A stretch of 64,000 bases of DNA from Nemania diffusa (lineage: Eukaryota; Ascomycota; Sordariomycetes; Xylariales; Xylariaceae): positions 3,718,001 through 3,782,000 of the forward strand of contig JBBPUQ010000010.1 in the NCBI GenBank assembly GCA_038501195.1, in the 5' to 3' direction. Position numbers and translations under genes: made by a program. The notes beneath the pieces are model-generated. The model did not search any database. It was not told the DNA's origin and saw nothing but the letters and a program-made list of their open reading frames with translations. Position 1 is the stretch's first letter. Every line of letters starts with the position of its first letter. Below, piece after piece: positions 48,406-56,613 of the stretch.

Positions 48406-48558
48406 ACTTGCTTTATCTGGCAGAGATCAGGCAATGCAGTAGGACAAGGAGCATCATGTATGAGGGACAAAGAGTAAAGGTCTATATAGACCAGAGAAAG
48501 TAGGTAGTTAGAGATAAACCCTAATAGACCATCTCACTCCTCATTTCAGCTGTCTTCT
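48406..48558 (+). repeat. 5' LTR (153 bp)
   Basis: Starts ACTTGCTTTATCTGG and ends GCTGTCTTCT; identical to 54793-54945. Includes a 14-bp palindrome GGTCTATATAGACC at 48479-48492 with a central TATATA, the likely promoter core. Confidence 0.95.
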
Positions 48559-48570
48559 GGTTATGAGCTC
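48559..48570 (+). other. Primer-binding site complementary to the initiator-tRNA-Met anticodon arm
   Basis: GGTTATGAGCTC lies immediately after the 5' LTR. Its complement GAGCTCATAACC contains the CAT anticodon flanked as in tRNA-Met anticodon arms. Priming by an internally cleaved tRNA-iMet half is established for Drosophila copia; its use here is inferred. Confidence 0.6.
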
Positions 48571-48627
48571 CTTTTTATCACAGAACACTGAGTTAGCTGG
48601 CTGATCTGAGGGCCCGGGTGAGACACC

Positions 48628-51600
48628 ATGGCACCGGATATTGACTTCTCAACGGTGAGAGAGCACAAACTTGTGGGTAAACGCAACTATTTTGAATGGA
48701 GAAGATACTTTGACAGAACAGCAAAGGCACACGATCTCTGGGACATTCTCAGGGGAGAAGAACCGATCATGGAACCTCCCAGCGAAGAAAACAACATTGT
48801 CTATACCACTACAACAGGTAAAACCGTGGATGCTGGCCGTAGTTTGCTGAAATACCAGATCGCAAACGACAGATACAAGACAAACAAGACCAAAATCAGA
48901 TTGCTTAGACAACTGATTGACGAATCAGTTTGCGACCCCATTGCAGACGAGATTGAGGATGAACGAAATCCCATAAAGGCTATGATTATCCTACGAGATC
49001 GCTACTCTGTTACAGACGAGAAAGCATCACTGGATCTGTTGGAAGAAGTACACAATACAAAGCTCGACTCTTTCAACTCCATCACAGAGTACATCAACAA
49101 ACACAGAGAACTTGCAGGGAATCTTCGTCGATCTAAGTATAAAGTGACCGACAGCGAAACTATCACAAACATTATGGCCGGTCTCACATTCTCATACGGG
49201 AACTTTAAGAACATGTGGGAATGGGAAAGAGCGAAAAACCCCGACGCCACCATTGACTTCAATTTCTTCATGGATCGACTGACAGCTGAAGAAGTCCGTG
49301 TGAAAGAACGACACGAAAGACAGGAACAACAGAAGAAGAGCAGAGATAAGGACAAGGAGGACAAGACAAAGAAGGACAGACAGTGGCGCAGAGAGAATCT
49401 GAAATGTACCTTTACCGGGTGCCCGAACCCTGAAGGTCACACTGAAGACAAGTGCTGGCACGCACACCCTGAACTGAAACCTCAAGGAGTGAAAGACAGA
49501 GAAGCCAAGAAGGTAGCCACAGAACGCAAGAACGACAACAAGGGACGAAGGCTCGTTGCGACAATAAACGGAGACATAAGAACCATACATGCAGGAATCG
49601 ACGAAGCGATCAAACAATACAGACACTATCATGCTATCGATCTGCAAGAACCGAATGTATCAATCCCTCCATTCCCAACACCTTCAAACCCCCCCAGGGT
49701 TACAGAACGCATTCACAAAGTCGCCGGGTCTAGACGTGTGTTCCAGAGACGACTACACTTTCATTCACTCACAGACCCATGCCATCAATACGATAAAAAA
49801 CTAAGGCCGCACCTACACTCACTGACTGCACAATGCTATTCATGCAACAAACGAGAATACCTACCTCTTCGGCAACGTCTCTTGACTAGTTTTGGCGACA
49901 AAGTGATATGGAAGAATCTCTTCTTTCCCAGAAAAATCACAGACAGACACCTGCGCATCATAAGACACACCCTGGAGCTAGCAGAAAGCAAGATGGAACC
50001 AGAAAACAGCAACACGTGTACACAACTCGCCAGAGAGAACCTACTCATATTGAGAATGACAGACGAGATCAGGAAAAGCTTTGCACTGTTGGCTCACACT
50101 ACACATACTGGTTCGGTTGATACGAACGACTGGCTCGCTGACTCCGGAGCCGGAATACATCTATGTAATGATGAGAAGTGGTTCAAGACCATGGTACCCA
50201 TGCACCACGCAATTGATACCGCCGATAAGAAAACACCGATGCACGTAGACGGTGCAGGAACCATCGAAATCCCCATACAGGGACCAAACGGAATCATGAA
50301 TGTCATGGAACTCAGTGACGTCGTATATGCCCCCGACGCATCATACAACCTCCTCTCGCTTTCACAACTTGCCCTCAAAGGCAATGTAAGCGGACGCTGG
50401 GACAAAACCGCCATCACTATCGAGCTCGACAACGGAAAAATTCTCGGGCAAGCAACCCTCCACCATAACCTATATCACCTCGATCTATACCAGCCAGATG
50501 GCCACAGTTTCGTGGCACCTATAGACATGAGAGGAAAGGTATGGTCGTGGCATAGACGACTTGGCCACCTTAGTTGGTCATCAATGAGACATCTCTTGAA
50601 ATGTAGCGACGGCATCGACATCACAGACAAACAAATCAAGGCAATGTTAAAAGTCATATGTCCAATATGTGCCGTCACAAAGGCTACATACAGCGTGCCA
50701 AGAGAACCAGCACGAAGAAGAGCAGCCGAATTCGGGGAACTAATACATGCCGACAGCTGGGGACCATATCCCATTGAAGGATACGATGGATCCAAACATG
50801 CCCTGCTGATGATCGACGATTGCCAGAGGTTCACTTACATTGACACATACAGCAACCCTGCCCAAATGCCAGACGTTTTTATCAGGATGCACAAAACGAT
50901 TGAACGAACAGAAAACATCAAAATTCGCAAATATCGACTTGACGGCGAATTTCAAGTGGGACGCGTCAACGAGTTCTTGAAGAAAAACAACATAGGCACA
51001 GAACCGACGGCCCCATACCAGCATTACATGAACGGTACCATTGAACGCGTAATGCGTACTACCCGCGAGAAAGCTAACCCAATGATCACGGAATCAGAAA
51101 TCGGGAGACGCATGGCAAACATCTTCACGGAACGCTCACTTGAAATGCTGCGCGGAACAACAATGCCGGAAAACCTATGGCCTGAAGCAATGAAGTATGC
51201 TATATGGCTAAAGAATCGATCAACAACACGAGCGCATAAAAACAAGACGACACCTTGGGAATTGCACTACGGGCGAAAACCAAACTTCGAGAAGGAAGAG
51301 ATCTTCGGTAGTCGTGTCTGGATCACAATACCACCAGAAATCGGACGCAAAACCCTCCCAAAGATTACTGGTATTCGAGGCTGGAATGGACATTTTGTAG
51401 GATGCGAATCGGAAGCTATCTTTCGCGTCTGGAGCGAAGAAAAACACAAGGTCTTCCGTGTCGGTCAAGCACGTGTTGAATCAGGAACCGGACTGGATGA
51501 CGGACACAGCTCACCATCGCTATCAGATAGAGACCCACTACCAAAGGATCTGATACCTGACGAATCGATAAGCGATAGTGATGACAGCGACACAACGAGC

Positions 51601-54600
51601 AACGAATCCCAATGCACTACCTCTGATACAAGAGAAGACGACAACCACGAACAAAGGGAGGAGAACGAGATAAACGACGAACAGACCCAACAAAACGAAC
51701 AGGCTGACTACGACATATACGACGCCACTCCCATTCTTGAACCAAACGAAAACGAAGCAACAGGGGAAAAGGATACCAATGACACCCCTCAATGCCAGCA
51801 AAGTCAAACACGAAATGACGATTCAGATGACACACCAGGAGAGCCCGACGATGAAGAACCCATCATCAAGTCTCGCTTCTTCGGTATGGCATCAAAGAGC
51901 GGTTTTTTCGATGCTACTTCAGATGAAGACAAAGACAGAAAAAATCAACCCAGCTCCCACAGAGTCATCACCCCAAAGATCGAGGGAAAACTTGCTGAAA
52001 CTTGGACCGAGAGAGAACCCGGATGCAAAAAATGTCAAAAGACAAACAGGACATGTAAGTGGGTCCCAGGACTGGAAACCTGTACAGCATGCAGAACGAT
52101 GAAGAACTCCAAATGCTCCACAGAACAGGCAGGATCCGCGGTGGCAACATATACCGTTCACAATACGAAATGTGGGAATTGCCGGCTTCAAAACAACACA
52201 TGCGTATGGGAGAACGAGTCGGATAGATGCATCAGATGCACTAAAGAAAATGCTCAATGTCGCCAGGTTACAGAAAAAACTACCGATGAAAATACCGATG
52301 AGAATAACCACTTGCAACTAAACAGAATTGAAAACGGAAATACACCAAAAAGGAAGCAAGTGGAAATCTCAATCATCCCTTTTCAAAAAAGATGCACACG
52401 ATGCAACAACAAAAAACGGAAAATATGCAACGGGGAATCTCCATGTCAAAAATGCATCGAAGACGGCATGGAACACAGGTGCACTGCAGAAGAGAACAGA
52501 GTTTTGGCCAAATGCAACGCATGTGCAAACAGAACAACGTTCTGTAACAAGAAAACACCATGTACAAAGTGCCAAAAACGAGGGACTAGCTGTACATACA
52601 CAAAGGCTGAAGGCACGATGCGTGTAACCTATAAAATGCACACGGAAAAGCCACCATTGGCATTAGACGAACGCCATGAAGAGTACCAAGACGAATGTTC
52701 CAACTGTCGAAGCAAGGGACGAATATGCGACGGAGGAGAGCCATGCTTCCAGTGCGTCAAACATTGTTTGAAGAACGGCAAAGAAGGAAGAGCCTGCTCA
52801 TACGATCATCCGGACGGATCAAGAACATCATTCAACTGCATGATATACGCAAACAATGAACTCAAGCTCAAGGAAGACTGGAAAGAATTCGCATGGCCAC
52901 AACACGAACCGGATTTTGTCAAGGAAAGCACAAAAATAAAAGAACGAGAAGACGCCTCTAAGGGGCGGATAGAAAGAAGAAAGGGGAACACCACGGCTGA
53001 CAAGCAAGATGATGACCCAGAACCGGAAAACACTGATGATGACTCAAACTTGCAAGCAATCGATGAAGACATTTATGAGTTTCGCGAAGAAGGATCAATG
53101 AGACACAAAATCGAGAGAGGGAACCACTACGCACTCATGACCGCAGCTGTTTTTGATACCACAGGTGAAACTGTTATCGAACCTATGGGATACGGACACG
53201 CAATGAGCACCCCTCAAGCTCAACAATGGCAAAAGGCCGTCAACGATGAGAACGAGAGCCTGAAAAAGATGAAAGTGTTTCAGGTTGTCAACATCGAAGA
53301 CGTACCAAAAGACCGAAAGATCATCACCGGAAGGTACGCCTTCAAGCTGAAGACACTCTATGATGCAGAGACAAAAAAATACTATCATAAGTTCAAAGCG
53401 CGACTGGTGGCTCGAGGTTTCCTTCAGGAAGACGGTCTAGACTATGAAGAGACTTTTGCGGCAGTCGTAAAAAGTTCTTCATACAAGATTCTCATCGCAC
53501 TCTCGGCGATGTACAGACTCAAGTTGTATATGATGGACGCTATTACAGCTTTCTTACATGGGGAACTGGACAGAAAGATATACATGAAAGCCCCCAAAGG
53601 ACTTGATATTCCAGAGGGAAAAGTCCTTTTGCTGTTGAAAGGACTGTACGGATTGAAACAATCGGCCAGATTATGGTTTGGTAAGCTAACCACCATATTA
53701 ACTAAGATGGGTTTCAGGGTATCATCATATGACACGTGTGTCTATGCACATGACGACAACAAGACCTACGTCGCGATATGGGTAGATGACCTACTCATTG
53801 CATGTGGAAAAGATGAGGTTGCCGCAGATTTCAAAAGATGCATGAGCCAACATTTCCACATGAAAGACGAAGGAATGTGTACATACTACCTCGGAATGAA
53901 CATCGATCAAACGGAAAACGGAATTTCGATTTGCCAACGAAGATACGCTCAACACATTCTTCAGAAATACGGATTGCAGGAGATCGAACACTCGCCCTAC
54001 CCAATGGCAGCCAAGCTTGTCCTGAAACCAGCGACAACGAAATGCGACAAAGCATTTCGGGAGCGCTACCAATCGATGGTGGGAGCACTGATGTGGCTCA
54101 GTAACCAAACAAGAGTCGATATGGCCTTCGCTGTAAACTACGTGGCAAGATTCACCGCGAACCCGGACCAACAACATATGGATGCTGTCTTGCAAATATA
54201 TGGATATCTTGCAGGAACTATCGACCATGGATATACTTTTCTGAGGGACGGCGCAAAACAGGTAGAATGCTTCTCAGACGCAGACTACGCCGCGTGTGTG
54301 ACTACCAGGAAGTCAACTGGAGGATATGTATTGATGCTGGGTGGGGGTCCCATATCACACTCGTCACAGCGACAAAAAGCTATGGCCACAGCTACAATGG
54401 ACGCCGAATACATGGCCGCCTCGAACGCCTCGAAAGAATGCGTATGGGTTCGATGGTTTATCAATGACCTCAAGTTTCAAGACATGCATCTAGACCACAT
54501 CAACCTTCACATAGACAATGATGCAGCACACAAACTTACGAAAAACCCAGAACTGCACCAGAAAGCAAAACATATCGAGGTCGCGTATCATTTCATCAGG

Positions 54601-54747
54601 CATCGGGTAATGGAGCATGGGGATATCCGAGTTCAAAGAGTAGACTCTATCGACAACACTGCTGACATTCTTACAAAGCCTCTCACAGGAGAGCTTTTCT
54701 ACAAACACGTGACAGGATTGGGAATCCAAGAGATCACAAACACATGA
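48628..54747 (+). CDS. Copia Gag-Pol polyprotein with five Zn2Cys6-like clusters (2,039 aa)
   Basis: The start ATG sits in CACCATGG. In order: Gag (1-300) with EEVHNTKLDSFNSITEYIN and a zinc knuckle variant C-x4-C-x5-H-x4-C near 260-276; aspartic protease DSG at 505-507 (WLADSGAGIHL); integrase HH-CC domain (H642, H647, C678, C681), catalytic D709 (HADSWGP), D772 and E806 (NGTIER); an acidic disordered linker (about 960-1110); five cysteine clusters of C-x2-C-x6-C...C-x2-C-x6-8-C type at 1133-1163, 1182-1211, 1256-1285, 1296-1322 and 1357-1390; reverse transcriptase with D1637 and WVDD at 1718-1721; RNase H with D1884 (SDADYA) and the ending ADILTKPL. It makes and integrates cDNA of the element. 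The cluster array is not part of standard Copia Pol, and the polyprotein is correspondingly longer than usual. Confidence 0.95.
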   Translation: MAPDIDFSTVREHKLVGKRNYFEWRRYFDRTAKAHDLWDILRGEEPIMEPPSEENNIVYTTTTGKTVDAGRSLLKYQIANDRYKTNKTKIRLLRQLIDESVCDPIADEIEDERNPIKAMIILRDRYSVTDEKASLDLLEEVHNTKLDSFNSITEYINKHRELAGNLRRSKYKVTDSETITNIMAGLTFSYGNFKNMWEWERAKNPDATIDFNFFMDRLTAEEVRVKERHERQEQQKKSRDKDKEDKTKKDRQWRRENLKCTFTGCPNPEGHTEDKCWHAHPELKPQGVKDREAKKVATERKNDNKGRRLVATINGDIRTIHAGIDEAIKQYRHYHAIDLQEPNVSIPPFPTPSNPPRVTERIHKVAGSRRVFQRRLHFHSLTDPCHQYDKKLRPHLHSLTAQCYSCNKREYLPLRQRLLTSFGDKVIWKNLFFPRKITDRHLRIIRHTLELAESKMEPENSNTCTQLARENLLILRMTDEIRKSFALLAHTTHTGSVDTNDWLADSGAGIHLCNDEKWFKTMVPMHHAIDTADKKTPMHVDGAGTIEIPIQGPNGIMNVMELSDVVYAPDASYNLLSLSQLALKGNVSGRWDKTAITIELDNGKILGQATLHHNLYHLDLYQPDGHSFVAPIDMRGKVWSWHRRLGHLSWSSMRHLLKCSDGIDITDKQIKAMLKVICPICAVTKATYSVPREPARRRAAEFGELIHADSWGPYPIEGYDGSKHALLMIDDCQRFTYIDTYSNPAQMPDVFIRMHKTIERTENIKIRKYRLDGEFQVGRVNEFLKKNNIGTEPTAPYQHYMNGTIERVMRTTREKANPMITESEIGRRMANIFTERSLEMLRGTTMPENLWPEAMKYAIWLKNRSTTRAHKNKTTPWELHYGRKPNFEKEEIFGSRVWITIPPEIGRKTLPKITGIRGWNGHFVGCESEAIFRVWSEEKHKVFRVGQARVESGTGLDDGHSSPSLSDRDPLPKDLIPDESISDSDDSDTTSNESQCTTSDTREDDNHEQREENEINDEQTQQNEQADYDIYDATPILEPNENEATGEKDTNDTPQCQQSQTRNDDSDDTPGEPDDEEPIIKSRFFGMASKSGFFDATSDEDKDRKNQPSSHRVITPKIEGKLAETWTEREPGCKKCQKTNRTCKWVPGLETCTACRTMKNSKCSTEQAGSAVATYTVHNTKCGNCRLQNNTCVWENESDRCIRCTKENAQCRQVTEKTTDENTDENNHLQLNRIENGNTPKRKQVEISIIPFQKRCTRCNNKKRKICNGESPCQKCIEDGMEHRCTAEENRVLAKCNACANRTTFCNKKTPCTKCQKRGTSCTYTKAEGTMRVTYKMHTEKPPLALDERHEEYQDECSNCRSKGRICDGGEPCFQCVKHCLKNGKEGRACSYDHPDGSRTSFNCMIYANNELKLKEDWKEFAWPQHEPDFVKESTKIKEREDASKGRIERRKGNTTADKQDDDPEPENTDDDSNLQAIDEDIYEFREEGSMRHKIERGNHYALMTAAVFDTTGETVIEPMGYGHAMSTPQAQQWQKAVNDENESLKKMKVFQVVNIEDVPKDRKIITGRYAFKLKTLYDAETKKYYHKFKARLVARGFLQEDGLDYEETFAAVVKSSSYKILIALSAMYRLKLYMMDAITAFLHGELDRKIYMKAPKGLDIPEGKVLLLLKGLYGLKQSARLWFGKLTTILTKMGFRVSSYDTCVYAHDDNKTYVAIWVDDLLIACGKDEVAADFKRCMSQHFHMKDEGMCTYYLGMNIDQTENGISICQRRYAQHILQKYGLQEIEHSPYPMAAKLVLKPATTKCDKAFRERYQSMVGALMWLSNQTRVDMAFAVNYVARFTANPDQQHMDAVLQIYGYLAGTIDHGYTFLRDGAKQVECFSDADYAACVTTRKSTGGYVLMLGGGPISHSSQRQKAMATATMDAEYMAASNASKECVWVRWFINDLKFQDMHLDHINLHIDNDAAHKLTKNPELHQKAKHIEVAYHFIRHRVMEHGDIRVQRVDSIDNTADILTKPLTGELFYKHVTGLGIQEITNT

Positions 54748-54781
54748 TGAGATCAGGGGGAGCAAATACCCGCTCTCTGCC

Positions 54782-54792
54782 ATCAGGGGGAG
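54782..54792 (+). other. Polypurine tract before the 3' LTR
   Basis: ATCAGGGGGAG directly precedes the LTR, as needed for plus-strand priming. The same 11 bp also occurs upstream at 54751-54761, a possible second tract. Confidence 0.7.
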
Positions 54793-54945
54793 ACTTGCTT
54801 TATCTGGCAGAGATCAGGCAATGCAGTAGGACAAGGAGCATCATGTATGAGGGACAAAGAGTAAAGGTCTATATAGACCAGAGAAAGTAGGTAGTTAGAG
54901 ATAAACCCTAATAGACCATCTCACTCCTCATTTCAGCTGTCTTCT
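54793..54945 (+). repeat. 3' LTR (153 bp)
   Basis: Base-for-base identical to 48406-48558. Confidence 0.95.
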
Positions 54946-54950
54946 GCTAT
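54946..54950 (+). repeat. Target-site duplication GCTAT, right copy
   Basis: Duplicate of 48401-48405; the MetAP reading frame resumes at GGG (54951). Confidence 0.88.
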
Positions 54951-55882
54951 GGGACGAAGTGGTCGGTATTGGATCTCAAGGGACAAGAAGCAATGCGTAA
55001 GGTTTGCAGATTATCTCGCGAGGTACTTGATATTGTTGCTGCGGAAGTTCGCCCCGGCATTACTACAGATTACCTGGACGAGGTTTGCCACAAGGCCTGT
55101 ATAGAGCGGAATGTAGAACCCAACCTCCTCTCGAATGGAATGAATCCTTTCTAATTGTGGCAGGCATACCCATCTCCGCTGAATTACAACCACTTTCCCA
55201 AGTCTCTGTGCACTTCTCCGAACGAAGTTGTGTGTCACGGCATACCCGACCACCGAATCATTCTAGATGGCGATATCTTGAATCTCGATATCTCACTGTA
55301 CCACGGAGGCTATCATGCCGATGTCAATGAGACGTATTATGTCGGCGATCGAGCTAAAGCTGACCCGGACTCGGTGCGAGTGGTTGAAACGGCGCGAGAA
55401 TGTTTGGATGAGGCGATCAAGCTCGTAAAACCAGGCACGCCGATAAGAGAGTTCGGAAAGGTGATCGAGAAGCATGCTCAATCGCGAAACTGCTCTGTTT
55501 TTTCAGCTTGGGGTGGTCATGGCATTGGTACTGAATTCCATCCCCCGCCATGGATACCCCATTATGCCAAAAACAAAGCGGTAGGGGTATGCAAACCGGG
55601 CTTGACTTTCACGATAGAGCCGATACTTACTCTCGGCAAACCGTATGAGCAGTACTGGCCGGATGACTGGACGAGTGGGACTGTTGATGGGAAATGGACT
55701 GCACAGTTTGGCATGTCAAAAGCTTGTCCGATTTATGGGTCATGGCTAATGGGTGTAATACAGAACACACACTGCTTGTCACTGAGACAGGCGTCGAGGT
55801 CTTGACTGCAAGGAACGAAAATTCTCCAGGGGGGTCTATCGCAATGCCGGTGGTTGCGGCGGAGTCTATGATAAGTAGGTAG
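54946..55882 (+). pseudogene. Methionine aminopeptidase 1, 3' half (catalytic domain), separated by the Copia insertion
   Basis: Continues exon 2 at 54951-55112, then exon 3 at 55164-55710 and exon 4 at 55764-55882. Joined to the 5' half, it would give 393 residues, the normal MetAP1 length. It contains the metal-binding and catalytic signatures LDISLYHGGYHADVNETYYVG (both Asp ligands), GGHGIGTEFH (His), FTIEPIL (Glu) and the final Glu in QFEHTLLVTETG. Intron 55113-55163 is GT-AG. Intron 55711-55763 begins with GC (GCATGT) and ends ACAG, with frame continuity demanding it. The two stretches around GGHGIGTEFHPPPW and KPYEQYWPDDW differ from the canonical MetAP1 wording, suggesting a diverged paralogue. 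All ligands were intact before the insertion, so disruption is recent. Confidence 0.88.
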
Positions 55883-56613
55883 CGTACACGATTCACACGG
55901 CACACGAACTTTTACTTACACATTATACTCATATTATACTCGTTTCAATAACAACATGCGACAAGGAATTGTTTGCAAAAATTAAAAACGCCATTGAATA
56001 ACGTTAGTTGTATGAAAATCGGGTTGCAAGATTAGGATTCTAGCTTGCGATAGATAGGGCTAAATAGTATCAATTAGGTGGGCGTAAGGATTCTGTAGGC
56101 GTTTTTACTTCGCTGTGCACATATCTCAGACTCCCCATGAGCCTTCTATGCACGGCGCTGTAACACTGCCTAAGGAGAGACGATAGTCCTATGATATTTC
56201 ATAAGAACGATCAAATCGCATACGGCGTCTCCCCCATTGTCTACAACTAATGGGCCAAGAGCGTCTTAAAGCCAAGGCAATAGTTTAAACTGCCATTATT
56301 GCGACATTGCTAAGGGAGAAGGGAGTGTCAGAGGGTTTTGTCCCGGGGTGGATAGGAGGCCTGTTAGCAACTAGGAATAATGGGTGTACTATAGGGCGTA
56401 ATAAAAAGATCAATTGATTCCTAGCCCTCTAGGTCCCTGAGGAGACCAACGGTCCTTACTTGATATAAAGATTGGTAATGTCGGATACGGAACAATTATC
56501 GTCTTCTTAGCAAGAGTTGTAGAATTGGGAACAAGTATGTCAGACTGAAACAACATAATGAGTGTACCGAGTATCTACCCTACTAGTCACTTATAAAGAA
56601 ACCTGCCATAAAT
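55883..56613. other. Intergenic region between MetAP and NLR 3' ends
   Basis: No coding signal; AT-rich convergent 3' flanks. Confidence 0.5.

Larger units (their letters stand above)
48406..54945 (+). mobile_element. Intact Copia-type LTR retrotransposon (6,540 bp) inserted in the MetAP1 gene
   Basis: Two identical 153-bp LTRs (48406-48558 and 54793-54945) flank a 2,039-codon uninterrupted polyprotein, a primer-binding site and a polypurine tract. The element is bordered by GCTAT at 48401-48405 and 54946-54950, a 5-bp target duplication; removing the element plus one copy of GCTAT restores the MetAP frame exactly. Integrase precedes RT, which defines Copia/Pseudoviridae. LTR identity and the lack of RIP-type mutations indicate a very recent, probably still competent insertion. 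The LTR ends do not show the usual TG...CA. Codon use is A-rich (ACA, GAA, AAA, AGA), unlike the GC3-rich host genes. Confidence 0.95.

Noticed and set aside
48649..54783. Many minus-strand frames of 60-150 codons antisense to the Copia polyprotein
   Set aside because: They mirror the A-rich coding strand (few TAA/TAG on the complement) and contain no domain; the plus-strand polyprotein explains the region.
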